DNA from: Meandrina meandrites | Taxonomy: Eukaryota > Cnidaria > Anthozoa > Scleractinia > Meandrinidae | Length of the DNA: 64,000 nt | Direction of reading: 5' to 3' | NCBI GenBank assembly: GCA_963693305.1 | Contig: OY855908.1 | Location: forward strand, 30,838,305-30,902,304 | Shown here: positions 1 through 12,165 of the stretch, piece after piece | Numbering within the stretch: the first letter of the stretch is position 1 | Layout: each line of letters opens with the position of its first letter | Program-made: the position numbers and the translations under genes | Notes under the pieces: model-generated | Database searches by the model: none | What the model was told of the DNA's origin: nothing | Seen by the model: only the letters and a program-made list of their open reading frames with translations

Positions 1-673
1 TTTTCATCGACATTTAGACGCCATTAATCATCCGTAGGTAAAACTACAGGCACTTTGTTAAACGGAAATTTCGAATGTTTTGTTTTTTTGTATTATTTTA
101 ACACAACTCGATGGAAACACACGAAAAGCCGTTTTTTATTAAAAAGACAACTGGTAATCCCATTTTAGTAAGAGCGACAACATTAGGCCATAAAGCCTTA
201 AAAGGAGATTGAATATCTTTCCCTTCTAAAATACGTAGAACTCAGTTTTTGTAAAACTGAATTTCAAAATGCATACCGAAATTAATTTCAGTAACGTTTG
301 AAGATTGTACAGCTATTATAAGAAGATTTAAATGGTTTTATCTGCTTCGTTCGTTTCTATTCTATTCTATTCTGAAGTAGATGTAATCAGTGGTGAACTG
401 ACAGTATCTTGTGTGTTTCGTGCTGTTTATTTGTATTTTTTATCTCCATTGATTGTGAACACTGGACTATTCAACAAGCTTTGGCATCTGTAATTGTTGG
501 AAAATCACTAAACGCTCGATGATTTTCTCCCCGTTGTCAGGTAGTTAAAAATGTTAATAATCGTCAGCATATTCGATGTCAGTCACATGGGCGAGGTAGT
601 TCCGCGTACCATGCAGATATGGCTGTATTGCGTCAGCACAAATTAACTTGCTAGAGGCATGGTACAGTTCATC

Positions 674-680
674 TATATAA
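674..680 (+). promoter_or_regulatory. Candidate TATA box of gene A1
   Basis: TATATAA followed by TAAGCAGC lies 74 bp upstream of the A1 ATG. The spacing predicts a 5' UTR of roughly 45 nt. The same element is kept in all A copies, and gene B has a TATA box at nearly the same distance (80-81 bp). Confidence 0.5.
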
Positions 681-747
681 TAAGCAGCTAGCCCTGCAAC
701 TTTCTTGACAATTAATCTTGTTTCCAATTGAGAAGACAGTGGACAAA

Positions 748-2957
748 ATGCATTTGTCAATTGTTTTACAAGTACGTAAACTAGTTAATCTAGGTATCTT
801 TAGCTACTTAAACTGACTTTAAAGTTGCAATTACACATATTTAATTTTTGAAACAGTTTTTTTTTCTACTTTTTTACCCTTAGGTTATAATTGCGTATTT
901 GCTGGCTTGTGTGGAAGTCGGATCAAGTTGGCGTTATTCACCTCCAATGCTCTGGAGCCTCCGCGCACAATTCATACACAACAAACCCTGCATCGGAGGC
1001 AGTCTCATGAGGATTAACACTGACCAATGTAAAGTTTCTTCAGCTGGGAGGCGGCAGTGTAAAGTTAAATGCAATGGCTCATCTACCAGAGACCCTAAAA
1101 CCAGTAAGTAAAGAAAAAGATTTTTGTCCGTGCGAGATAGGAGTGTACATGCATATGATCCAAAATACTTATCCTCATTGAAAAGAACTGAACAGAAGTT
1201 CAGCGTAAAGGCGCGCGGAAAATAACAAAAGAACTAGAGATGGAATGACAGAAGCTGATATACATCACATGCAACGATTTTTCGAACTCTTGTAAGATAT
1301 CCATGTAGACTTCGCAATAATTGTCGTATCTTACATGTATACCTTATTGTAACAACATAACTGAAAAGTTGCAAATTAAAAGTGATAATATTACTGAAAA
1401 AGGAAAAATTGGGGTTTCGTAACATGTTTTTACCCACACAAATAATCCTCCAATCAAATACCTGCATTAAGGTCACGTATCTACCTATGACTTTGCGATG
1501 TAGGTGGGCAACATATTAGGCGGCATCGTACATAAACTGCTGACAATTGAAATATTCGCATACGTTCTCTTACGCGCATTGCTGACGTAGTTTTTAGGAG
1601 AGTACCGAGTACTTATGTTGAGTACTTGTAAATATACTAGAGCAGTGTGTTGTTGTATCACAAAACCTTCAAAAAATATCTTACGTCTGTGACTGAGCTA
1701 TACCGGCATTATCAGCAAATTCACACTGGGCGGAACAAAGCAGATTATTATCACACGATGTTCCCAGGATAAACCCATCGATACCTTACGACATGTGAAA
1801 GATGGTTCTTATATTCATTCCAATGTTGCCTTTGATTGATTTAAAGTTTATTTGTTCGATATAATATAAAACACCTATAATATATATCCGCAAACAATAT
1901 GACAAAGCTTTGAAGTCGCGACTTTCATATTGGACTCGACTTCAGGCAACTTGCAATATTGAAGTGTCCACTTAAATATTTTGCCATATCGGGTTGGAAT
2001 GAATTAGTAGGTGTATGATATTCGACCGAAATGTTACAAAGAAACATCGAACGGAAGTACCGCTGTCAGGAATACTTTTCCGATGTTTGGTAAATTTTCT
2101 CGTACGGTCCTCCATGAAAATTTTTCACATTATTTTTTTTCCTGAAACAAACGATTTGGGCGTTTTTGGATTTCGAAAACGTTTTTGATATTTTTCCCCG
2201 AGATGTCTGTCGTTGGCCAAACATATATTGAGTGGGAATATTTTAAAGCCGATTGAATAAGTGATTTCTAACATGACTCGAAGAATGTTTTTTAATTGAA
2301 TTATAATGATTCGTGCATAAATATGCATAACTTTTGATGTGTTTGCACACTAGACAAAATAATTCCTTGAACTGTGAAAAAATGCCTAATGAATGTATCT
2401 TGTGTACAGGATTTTCGTTTGTTACAATCAGAGGAATAACGTGCATTCAATTCACTGACGGCGGAGACGGTACCAACTATGCACTGAAGGTTATCAACGG
2501 GTTGAATGTCATTTTTGAGGTGAGAGTTAAATAAGAAACAATCTAAAATCGACCATAATGTGCAGTCAGCAGAAGGTCATTGTGCAAAACCACTCAATTT
2601 AAAATTGAAAGACATTTTAAAACACTTGCAAAAGTAATCAATATTTTGATATTAGTCAAGTTAAACGTTGCCTAATAACGAAACCTCTTGATTTCTATTT
2701 TATTAAATTAATATTGCTGCTTGCTTCCTTTGCTTTCACAGGAGCAGAGGTGCGACAGAACAACTGACGACAGTTTCCTATTTGAAGAAGAAAGAGTTGG
2801 GAAACTTTATCAATATAAACACAGAGATATGAACGGGACAATGCATTTGGGTGTACCCGAAAACTGTGATGAAAACTTATCCCTAATAAGGACAACTAAA
2901 CTAGATAGGCGTTGTTCGTTTAAAAAACTGAAGAAAAGGACTTCCAAGAATGGTTAA
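748..2957 (+). CDS. Gene A1: small secreted Cys-rich protein, possible FGF/IL-1-like beta-trefoil
   Basis: Four exons: 748-771, 884-1103, 2410-2519 and 2742-2957, all with GT-AG introns in phase 0, 1 and 0, giving 189 aa. Residues 1-23 form a signal peptide that is split by intron 1 (MHLSIVLQ, then a hydrophobic run ending CVEVGSS). The mature part has eight cysteines (44, 57, 67, 71, 93, 122, 160, 176), NxS/T sequons at N72 and N149, and a basic tail (KKLKKRTSK). Residues 93-181 show alternating strands with FLFEEERVGKLYQYK, HLGV and DRRCSF, which resemble the FGF core pattern (VG-x-[VL]-Y-x-x-K, YLAM, EC-x-F). The last lobe of an FGF is missing, so the fold call is tentative. Likely secreted to the extracellular space; ligand role is inference. 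I39 here is R in all other A copies. Alternative: an unrelated secreted Cys-rich family. Confidence 0.75.
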
Positions 2958-3748
2958 GCAAATTGTTAGTTTTTGTTAAACAAACCCTTCGAACACTTTA
3001 TTCAGTGATACTGACTTTATTGGTACCTACCTAATTGTACCTGCAGAAATGACTTACAGTTCCACTGGCATTTTGTTTGCGAACGTCATTGACTCATATT
3101 ATAAACTTTCTCGTCTATGCTTTTGATTTTTCACATGGAGGCAAAACATTACTATTTGTATTACAGCCTTTTGAATTAAAAAAGTTAGGAATGTAGATTT
3201 CTTTGTTTACAATTTGCTTTAATACCAAACATGACTATTGTACCTGTGATGTTAATGCCGTCAAGTTCATCGTTTGGAAACACGTCTTTATTTTGATCAA
3301 CCACGAAATTGATTTCGCGATTCTTTTTGGTTCTCTTTCTGTAAGTCATTGCCGCATCTTTTTCGTTGTCTCTCCCGAAATATTCTTTCTTAAAGATGGT
3401 GGTACTCGGAAAAATAACAAAGTTCAAGCAGGCGAATTCTTAGTGAAAGGAACTTTACTGGTCTTGGCTAAATCAGTCAAGACAGGTTTTATTTTTCCTA
3501 CGTGTTAACGCTCTCAAGGAGTATAGTTGCTCTTCCTCAGTTTGAGGTGGACAGAATTCGAGTACGTTCTTTGCTCCTGGTTCTATTTTCGATGTATAAA
3601 TAAATATTAGAAGTTAATTGGAATTCATTGGCAATAAATCAGTTATGTCTCGTATAAATTATGAAACTTTCTAGGTAGGTACTGTTCATTATCTAGAAGG
3701 ATAAGTTTCTTAAATCGGTGTCCTGTTTTGTTTTCATTGCTTTCATAG
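2958..3748 (+). other. A1 3' flank and deletion junction
   Basis: This stretch holds a candidate ATTAAA polyadenylation hexamer (3175-3180) followed by T/G-rich sequence, and later AATAAA hexamers at 3599 and 3633. An open minus-strand segment (3185-3427) recurs in every unit. Around 3670-3680 the A-downstream sequence (TCTAGGTAGGTA) is joined directly to sequence that in U2 lies just before C exon 4 (near 21796). That junction removes gene B. Confidence 0.6.
3175..3180 (+). promoter_or_regulatory. Candidate poly(A) signal of gene A1 (ATTAAA)
   Basis: ATTAAA lies 217 bp after the stop codon and is followed by TGTAGATTTCTTTGTTTAC, a plausible U/GU-rich downstream element. It is conserved in all four units. 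The later AATAAA hexamers at 3599 and 3633 are alternatives. Confidence 0.4.
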
Positions 3749-3954
3749 AGACATCAATGTAACAGCACAGACAGCAATGATTCCTGTTTGACGAGGACAA
3801 AGCCGGGAGAAAGTATCGTATATACAAACACACGGCTAATAATAAAACTGTGTGCGTTGGAGTAACTTCAAACTGTAACGATAAAACCTTGTCTTTAATC
3901 AGCACAAACGGTCAAGATAGGCGTTGTTACTTCGTTAAAAGACAACACTGTTGA
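3749..3954 (+). pseudogene. C1: exon-4 relic of paralogue C, frameshifted
   Basis: It aligns with C exon 4 of U2-U4 and with exon 4 of A and B (RRQC-type start, FDED, CVGVTSNC, DRRCYF). One base is missing after AGCAATGA near 3780, which shifts the frame and leads to an early stop. Exons 1-3 are absent. If the frame were kept the sequence would stop at 3952-3954, close to the stop of C4, so a stop at this place is probably ancestral and the longer tails of C2 and C3 are derived. Confidence 0.8.
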
Positions 3955-4619
3955 AAACTTACAGGTTTTGTATTGCAATTTTGTAAGCAATATGTACGTA
4001 TTGTAAGTGTGTATTATGTGTATTTTTTATTGTGTGTAATGTACTGTGCGCGTTTTGAAAGATATGCTGTGTAAATAAAAAGAAAAACGAAGACCCAAGG
4101 CTTAAATGTATTCTTTTGTACGGCTTAAATACATTAGAGATAAACACTTCAATTATGACATCATGCTGATAATTTATTCGCTGTCCGTAAGAGGAACTGG
4201 TGGTGATTTGTTAAGTGGAAGTTAGTTTGGTTGTTGACGCGCAAAAGAACTACATTACCACGATCATTTAACTGTTTAACAAGACAACTCCAATAGTCCA
4301 ATTGTTTCAGTAACATTCTTTTCTCTTTTTTTAAATTACCACTCATTAAAGTTCTGTAATTCTTCTTTGCTGCAAAGCATAACAATTGCCATTCCCGCTT
4401 CGGTGAAATTAAGAAAAAAATTAAGCTCGGCTCAATCGTCATTTTTAAAGTTTAAAATGAAACAGTTTTACATGTAAAGTGGCGGCAGACTTAAGATCTT
4501 TATCCAATTTATTCTTGAAAGTGTTCTTAAACCAGAAGGCGCATCCCATTGCCGTCGACGTAAATTTACTTGGCAAGATTGAATTAAGCATGAAATATCA
4601 GTTTATTAGTCTAATTTCC
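3955..4619 (+). other. Region after C1, with relic of a short open frame
   Basis: The first ~200 bp (to about 4160) do not match the other units. From about 4220 the sequence aligns with 22100-22489 of U2. It contains the degraded form of the open frame seen at 22237-22452; here TTA has become TAA (near 4476), which breaks it. Nothing else is recognised. Confidence 0.4.
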
Positions 4620-5248
4620 AGAGGTGAATATAAGAATGGAACATTTTGATTGGTCGAAAAGCTCTAGTTTATGACGCTATATTCACCTCGCTAGGAAGTG
4701 AATATAGCATTTCAGGGCTTGGTTACTCAGCCACGCCACCTTTGCCATCCATGCAAGTAAACATGGCAGCATTTGCTGAATGAAATTTTCGTTCATTCTG
4801 AAGAAATCACTCCAAATACGGAGTATTCAAGACAGTTGGAATTATGGAAATTGTCTGCCAAGGCTTTTGGACCGAAAATATTTCCAAGAGATGATTCTGA
4901 AGGCATTAGAATTGATGGTAAACACGGTGGTTTTGTAGATCGCACGCGGCCATGAGAAACTCAATCTGATCGATTGACCCAAAATTATTGAGTTCTCTTC
5001 AGACCAGAGCTGCTCGACTCATTTCAAGGGGATTTACGCAATTGTTCACAAGTTGCCAACGACTAATCAAAGGCACTAGATATCTGTCTTTTCCTTAGTG
5101 TTGGTTTTGTTTCGATTTATTGCATAAACTAAAGTGTAAATTCTGATTTACGATGAATTAAACTTGTTAACACTTATGCCAAGGAGCACTGGTGTTTGCT
5201 GTTTCCGCGTTTTAGTTCTTCATTTTGTAGTTCTGGATATTCACCTCT
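4620..5248. mobile_element. MITE-like element with AGAGGTGAATAT termini
   Basis: The ends are inverted copies of AGAGGTGAATA. An inner inverted copy of the end (TATTCACCTC) lies near 4680. The core carries a coding-like fragment (residues such as FGPKIFPRDDSEGIRIDG) but no complete protein. The element is in the same place in all four units, so it predates the unit duplications. It is probably a deleted derivative of a DNA transposon; the superfamily is not clear. Confidence 0.55.
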
Positions 5249-5367
5249 GAAAATTAAACTAAAACTTACGTCTCGGGGAATATTCACCAAGATTCACTGA
5301 GCCTGAGGCGAATAATTGTTGATTAGTATTCGAATGACCTTCAAATTTGTTGACAGTTGAAATATTA

Positions 5368-6411
5368 AAGGTCGCCACACACGAGGGGACTGGTCGCAGG
5401 GACCGGTCGCAGGGACCGGTCCCATCGTGTGAACAGGCAAATTTTCGTCAAAAATCCGGTCGCAGGGACTGAATTTTGGTCCCCGAAATCGGTCCCAAGA
5501 ATTCAAATTGGTTTGAATTCGTGGGGACCAGTCGCAGGGACTAGTCCCCGCAATATTTTGCTTGGTCCCTCGTGTGAACAGGGTCGGGGGACTGGTCCCT
5601 GTGACCAATTAAAAATGAACCAATCGCTGATCAGTATTTTAAGCTCCCACAATTCTGCACGCTCGTGTTTGAAGATGGCGATGCCTGAACAGAGTGGTGA
5701 ACAGATTGAACAGAATACTACTGAACAGACTGTTGGCATTAATGTTGAAGATTGGAGCGTCACCAGTACACGAATGGTAATTGATTCTTCGTTCATAAGA
5801 AACCGGCATCATCATCAGAAGCAACAGAGTCTTTTTCTTCGCAGCTCTCGAAGCCATTTTTACTCGATGAAAACAAAGTTCCCGCCAAATTTTCTCGCTA
5901 GCTGTCGCTAACATGTTTTTGCGCCATTTCATGAAGAGAATGCGTGACATCCGGTTTATGTTATGCAAATTTGATCGGATGTTTTTTTCAGCTAGCCTGG
6001 AGAATACTATACTTTTGCAGTTTTTGATGAAATGATGCAATTTTTTTCAGGTATAAAAACACCGAAAGGAAACCTGATATCAAAATTATAAAATACGAGC
6101 GGATTTCGAACATTGTCAACATTCCATGTTTTTAAAACAATTGTTGAACACAGTTCAGTAAGCACGCTCATATATGAACAATAATAGGAATAATAATAAT
6201 TTTCCATCTCCACAAGGTGGTAATCTTGTTTTATATATTGAAAACGTATAAATACTGCTATCTTGTTGCGAAACAGGTCCCAGCGTGTGAACCCTTCAAG
6301 GGACTGGTCCCCGCGACTCATTCCATCGTGTAAACTCTACAGGGGACCAGTCCCTGCGACCGGTCCCTGCGACCAGTCCCTGCGACTGGTCCCCTCGTGT
6401 GTGGCGACCTT
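5368..6411. mobile_element. U1-specific 1.04-kb TIR element with subterminal GGTCGCAGGGAC repeats
   Basis: The ends are long inverted repeats starting AAGGTCGCCACACACGAGGG, followed by several direct and inverted copies of GGTCGCAGGGAC. The corresponding site is empty in U2 (near 23249), U3 and U4. The flanks are TTA on the left and AAA on the right, so a clean target duplication is not visible. Internal open frames (for example minus 5639-6040) are short and have no domain I recognise. Non-autonomous; a PIF/Harbinger-like origin is possible but unproven. Confidence 0.75.
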
Positions 6412-8125
6412 AAAGGCTCAACATCAGCCCCGCAGATATGGATCTAATGTATCCTAGCTATGTAAATGTTGGTTTACGTTTAAAATATGTTAAAAATTCA
6501 AAAATATTAGTAGTCCTAACGTCGTGTTAAGTCAAATAAATTTACGTCAATTTTTGCAATTTTTAATAAGTGTTTTATCCGGATCCCATGTCAATAACGG
6601 CTGCAAAGGTTTCACAATTTGCATCGTCACGAACGACGATCTGAGATGACTCAGGGTGCAGAGCTCTACTTTCTTCATAATAGCTTATATTTCTGAACAC
6701 ACTTGCAAGTTATATTGCTCATACAATTAACCTTGACGGAGTTCCGGCCAAAAGGTAACAATTGGTATTTTTCTTGTTGTTAAGTGCGCTTTGGGTATTT
6801 ACAGCATTAGGTCAGCATTCTAACAATTTACATTGGTTTACATTGGTGCGATATTACCCTCGAATTCCTTTTGCTTAGTGGACTGACTCTCGACTGCCGG
6901 ATAACACTTTAACACTCACAAGTATGATTGTAAACAATTGCACTTATCCCACGTGCAGGCATGACAAGAAATGTAATATTCAAGAACCGTCTCATTTTAA
7001 ATCAACCGAAAATAATCTAATGCCAGTTTTTATGCTGTCCTGAAACACCAACTGAATGCAATGCTAGAAAGACATGCTCTGAGGTGTGATTGGTTCGAAA
7101 TAGTTTACCAAGACCTGTGGCAGTTGTTCTCGAGCTAATTAATACTGATTATAATAAAGCGCTGTTCGATCGGTTGCATGCGTGTATTGGACATTGTTTT
7201 TGCAAAGCAAAGTTCACGTCAGCATAATTACGTCTGTCCTTATATCGATGATGATTAGATTAGAAATGATAACATTGTGTCAAAACAACCACAGAATGCA
7301 GACTCATTGTGAAAACATTTGTAAGAGCTATGAATCATCTGTGCGAATGAGGAGCTGACGTTGATTCGTTTAATCTGATGGAAACAACATTATTTAGGCT
7401 GCTGTTTTCCGACAAAAGAACTTAATGTAAGTTTAACCAAAACGAGTAACAGGAGATTTTGAGAGCGGATAAACTAATTGATATCGTTCTAGTCAATTTT
7501 TTTTCCTGAATTACAACTCGCCGACTTTTCCTTCATTACATTACCAACTGAGTTTGTATATGACCTTCACGCTGCAGTAACTATCAGTTCAAAGGTAAAA
7601 AGTTTTAGAGTCAGTATTTGAACATGAATTAACAAAGAAAAACATTTTGTGCACTATGGTAAAATTGTGCCGTCGTATGACCGTTTGCTTGTCTGTTTGT
7701 TCGTCTTTGTTTGCTTGTTGTTTAATTGACTGTCTATTGTTTGCTTGCTGCTTGTATGTTAGATTTCTCTTAGTTGTATGTTTGTTGTTTGTAGCACACT
7801 GTAACGGAGAATAATAAGTTAGTTAAGTCTTTCCTTAATGACTTAATTAGTGAATTACATCCTATGATTTGATTGGATACTTGTACAAATCAGTCATTCA
7901 TATACGAATCCCTCTTGTGGTTGTATTAGATCGCTAAGTCATCTGACAGACCTTTCTTGAGATTTGCCCAAACGAAAAGATCAATAAAGAAACATTTTAT
8001 TTAAAAACTAGTTTCAAGTAAATACAGGTCGTGAAAGGCGCATTGTATCCGTAGGCAATAACAACCAAATGTAGAACCGAGTACTTGTTCCGAGTATCTA
8101 GATCTGTTCCGTAAGTTAATCTTCT
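6412..8125. other. U1 tail, no gene recognised
   Basis: This aligns with 23250-25100 of U2 but is the most divergent copy. It lacks the ~127-bp A-rich insertion found at 23676 in U2 and at the same place in U3 and U4. The exon-like segment at 7453-7594 is broken here by an extra base and a stop. No other coding or RNA feature is seen. Confidence 0.4.
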
Positions 8126-8334
8126 TTAAGTAATCATCTCGCGTTTGTCCTTGCTCCCTAGTGTACTTGCCGCGTAAAAGTCTGGAAGATTCTTCGGAAA
8201 GCGTTGTCTAAACACTCTTGTTTGCATGGCATTAAAAGCCATAAGCGCTTCGTTTGATTCAAGCTGGGGAGATATTGGCCTCGTTGTCCTCTTACGTGGG
8301 AAACAGACGTAATCCACCCACTTATAAAAATCAT
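8126..8334 (-). pseudogene. Minus-strand coding-like segment, longest frame in U1
   Basis: On the minus strand a frame reads DKYYDFYKWVDYVCFPRK then RPISPQLESNEALMAFNAMQ and ends KDKREMIT. It looks protein-like in composition. The frame runs through to KDKREMIT only in U1. In U2-U4 one base is missing from the run GGAAAG (GGAAG), which changes the C-terminal third. I do not recognise the family. It may be one exon of a captured or decayed gene, or chance. Confidence 0.3.
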
Positions 8335-9018
8335 AATACTTGTCTTAATACCTCTTGCGGGCATAAACAGGAAATTTAACAACCAAATTAACAATGTCTC
8401 ATGTTAAAGAAATAGAGTACCAAATCATTTTAACAGAAACTGTTCTAACACACAAAATGCCGTCTTTCTGAATGGGTCTATTTATATTGCACTAAGGGGC
8501 GTGAGAAAGCATTGCTCCAGGGTTAGCTATTGTTCCCAAAATAACTTGCTTTAGTCTTTGGTCTAAGTGCCCGGTTATCTAAATTAATTGCCCGTTGCCG
8601 GCGGAATTGGGACATGACTAAACAGTTTATTATCGACAAACGGGCAGGTGTTATAAATTTCATCTTGAAACAACAGAACTGATCTTAAAAGTTTTGTGTC
8701 AAACTCTCTTTTGTTATTCCGAAAAGTTGAGTGACTTCATCATTCGCATGTTTTGCTCTGAAATACACCCTGTAAGTATTAAAATCGGACACAGCAATTT
8801 CTTTTCATCGACATTTAGACGCCATTAATCATCCGTAGGTAAAACTACAGGCACTTTGTTAAATGGAAATTTCAGATGTTTTTTTTTTGTATTGTTTTAA
8901 CACAACTCTATGGAAACACACAAAAAGCCGTTTTTTTTTCTTATTAAAAAGACAACTGGTAATTCCATTTTAGTAAGAGCGACAGCAATTGGTCATAAAG
9001 CCTTATCAGGAGTTTGAA

Positions 9019-9118
9019 TATAATAATAATAATCATTTATATAGCGCCATTTCCTTAAGTTCAAAGGCGCTTGACAATTTTAAAAATTAAAATATTAATT
9101 AAATAATTTACAATTTGC
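9019..9118. mobile_element. Short U2-specific insertion with TATATAGCGCC motif
   Basis: The sequence ATAATAATAATCATTTATAT followed by AGCGCC and AAGGCGCTTGACAATTTT interrupts sequence that is continuous in U1, U3 and U4. The motif pair around AGCGCC and GGCGCT is typical of a short interspersed repeat common in marine invertebrate genomes; that recollection is not checked. No target duplication was resolved. Confidence 0.45.
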
Positions 9119-9657
9119 TTTCCCTTTCAAATACGTAGAACTCAGTTTTGGTAAAACTGAATTTCAAAAGTATAATAACACTAACTGGAAAATATGGTTA
9201 AAAGACTGTTATCTGTCCATTACACTGTCATAATCCGTGTTTTCTTTGTTTTAATTTAAACTCATACCGAATTCAAATTCAGTAACGTTTTAAGAATATG
9301 CAGCTATTATAAGAACATTTAAATGGTTTTATCTGCTTCGTTCGTTTCTATTATATTTTATCCTGAAGTTGATGTAATCAGCGGTGAACTGACAGTATAT
9401 CTTGTTTTATTTAATTCGTGTTGTTTATCTGAATTTTTTTATCTCCATTGATTCTAAGCACTGGACTATTCAACAAGCTCACTAAACGCTCGATGATTTT
9501 CTCCCCGTTGTCAGGTAGTTAAAAATGATAATAATCGCCAGCATATTCGATGTCAGTCACATGGGCGAGGTAGTTCCGCGTACCATGCAGATATGGCTGT
9601 ATTGCGTCAGCACAAATTAACTTGCTAGAGGCATGGTACAGTTCATCTATATAATAA

Positions 9658-9664
9658 GCAGCTA
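9658..9664 (+). promoter_or_regulatory. Candidate TATA box of gene A2
   Basis: TATATAA lies 70 bp upstream of the A2 ATG, at the position conserved in every A copy. Confidence 0.5.
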
Positions 9665-9727
9665 GCCCTGCAACTTTCTTGACAATTAATCTTGTTTGCA
9701 AGTGAGAAGACAGAGTGAGTGGACAAA

Positions 9728-11948
9728 ATGGATTTGTCAATTGTTTTACAAGTACGTAAACTAGTTAATCTAGGTATATTTAGCTACTAAAACTTACTTT
9801 TAATTTGCAATTACGGTACACATATTTAATTTTTGAAACAGTTTTTTTTTTCTACTTTTTTACCCTTAGGTTATGATTGCGTACTTTCTGGCTTGTGTGG
9901 AAGTCGGATCAAGTTGGCGTTATTCACCTCCAATGCTCTGGAGCCTCCGCGCACAATTCAGACACAACAAACCCTGCATCGGAGGCAGTCTCATGAGGAT
10001 TAACACTGACCAATGTAAAGTTTCTTCAGCTGGGAGGCGGCAGTGTAAAGTTAAATGCAATGGCTCATCTACCAGAGACCCTAAAACCAGTAAGTGAAGA
10101 AAAAAACTTTTGTCCGTGCGAGATAGGAGTGTACATGCATATGATCCAAAATACTTATCGTCATTAAAAAGAACTGAACAGAAGTTCAGCGTAAAGGTGC
10201 GCGGAAAATAACAAAAGAACTAGAGATGGAATGACAGAAGCTGATATACATCACATGCAACGATTTTTCGAACTCTTGTAAGATATCCATGTAGACTTCG
10301 CAATAATTGTCGTATCTTACATGTATACCTTATTGTAACAACATAACTGAAAAGTTGCAAATTAAAAGTGATGATATTACTGAAAAAGGAAAAATTGGGG
10401 TTTCGTAACATGTAATTTTACCCACACAAATAATCCTCCAATCAAATACCTGCATTAAGGTCACGTATCTACCTATGACTTTGCGATGTAGGTGGGCAAC
10501 ATATTAGGCGGCATCGTACATAAACTGCTGACAATTGAAATATTCGCATACGTTCTCCTACGCGCATTGCTGACGTAGTTTTTAGGAGAGTACCGAGTAC
10601 TTATGTTGAGTACTTGTAAATATACCAGAGCAGTGTGTTGTTGTATCACAAAACCTTCAAAAAATATCTTACGTCTGTGACTGAGCTATACTGGCATCAT
10701 CAGCAAATTCACACTGGGCGGAACAAAGCAGATTATTATCACACGATGTTCCCAGGATAAACCCATCGATACCTTACGACATGTGAAAGATGGTTCTTAT
10801 ATTCATTCCTCTGTTGCCTTTGATTGATTTAAAGTTTATTTGTTCGATATAATATAAAACACCTATAATATATATCCGCAAACAATATGACAAAGCTTTG
10901 AAGTCGCGACTTTCGTATTGGACTCGACTTCAGGCAACTTGCAATATTGAAGTGTCCACTTAAATATTTTGCCATATCGGGCTTGAATGAATTAGTAAGT
11001 GTATAATATTCGACGGAAATGTTACAAAGAAACATCGAACGGAAGTACCGCAGTCAGGAACACTTTTCCGATGTTTGGTAAATTTTCTCGTACGGTCCTC
11101 CATGAAAATTTTTCACATTATTTTTTTTTTCCTAACAAACGATTTGGGCGTTTTTGGACTTCGAAAACGTTTTTGATATTTTTCCCCGAGATGTCTGTCG
11201 TTGGCCAAACGTATATTGAGTGGGAACATTTTAAAGCCGATTGAATAAGTGATTTCTAACATGACTCGAAGAAACTTTTTTTTAATTGAATTATAATGAT
11301 TCGTGCATAAATATGCATAACTTCTGATGTGTTTGCACACTAGACAAAATAATTCCTTGAACTGTGAAAAAATGCCTAATGAATGTATCTTGTTTACAGG
11401 ATTTTCGTTTGTTACAATCAGAGGAATAACGTGCATTCAATTCACTGACGGCGGAGACGGTACCAACTATGCACTGAAGGTTATCAACGGGTTGAATGTC
11501 ATTTTTGAGGTGAGAGTTAAATAAGAAACAATCTAAAATCGACCATAATGTGCAGTCAGCAGAAGGTCATCGTGCAAATCCACTCAATTTAAAATTGAAA
11601 GACAATTAAAAACACTTGAAAAAGTAGTCATTATTTTGATATTAGTCAAGTTCAACTTTGCCTAATAACGAAACCTCTTGCTTTCTATTTTTATTAAATT
11701 AATATTGTTGCTTGCTTCCTTTCCTTTCACAGGAGCAGAGGTGCGACAGAACAACTGACGACAGTTTCCTATTTGAAGAAGAGAGAGTTGGGAAACTTTA
11801 TCAATATAAACACAGAGATATGAACGGGACAATGCATTTGGGTGTACCCGAAAACTGTGATGAAAACTTATCCCTAATAAGGACAACTAAACTAGATAGG
11901 CGTTGTTCGTTTAAAAAACTGAAGAAAAGGACTTCCAAGAATGGTTAA
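9728..11948 (+). CDS. Gene A2: secreted Cys-rich protein, divergent A copy
   Basis: Exons 9728-9751, 9870-10089, 11400-11509 and 11733-11948 give 189 aa with all splice sites and phases as in A1. This copy differs from the others mostly in the signal peptide: MDLSIVLQ instead of MHLSIVLQ, and VMIAYFLAC instead of VIIAYLLAC. The D2 form is shared with gene B (MDL), so D2 may be ancestral. R39 matches A3 and A4. The mature domain, its eight cysteines and the basic tail are otherwise the same as A1, and exon 4 differs from A1 only silently. The same fold reservations apply. Confidence 0.75.
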
Positions 11949-12165
11949 GCAAATTGTTAGTTTTTGTTAAACAAACCCTTCGAACACTTTATTCAGTGAT
12001 ACTGACTTTATTGGTACCTACCTAATTGTACCTGCAGAAACGACTTACAGTTCCACTGGCATTTTGTTTGCTAACGTCATTGACTCATTTTATAAACTTT
12101 CTCGTCTATGCTTTTGATTTTTCACATGGAGGCAAAACATTACCATTTGTATTACAGCCTTTTGA

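Larger units (their letters stand above)
1..8801 (+). repeat. Tandem unit U1 (shortened copy of the ~17-kb repeat)
   Basis: This unit opens with the same sequence that restarts at 8802, 25777 and 42714, so the window starts at or close to a unit boundary as I define it. It holds gene A1, a joined relic of C exon 4 and the transposon-rich tail, but no gene B. It is 8.8 kb long against ~17 kb for U2 and U3. Its first ~2.9 kb match U3 and U4 more closely than U2, whereas its tail is the most divergent of the four, so it is a mosaic. The stretch 1-673 upstream of the A1 TATA box holds nothing else I can name. Confidence 0.9.

Noticed and set aside
5429..5911. 160-codon frame at the left end of the U1 TIR element as a gene
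   Set aside because: Its first third is translated terminal repeats and the rest has no domain; the opposite strand is equally open.
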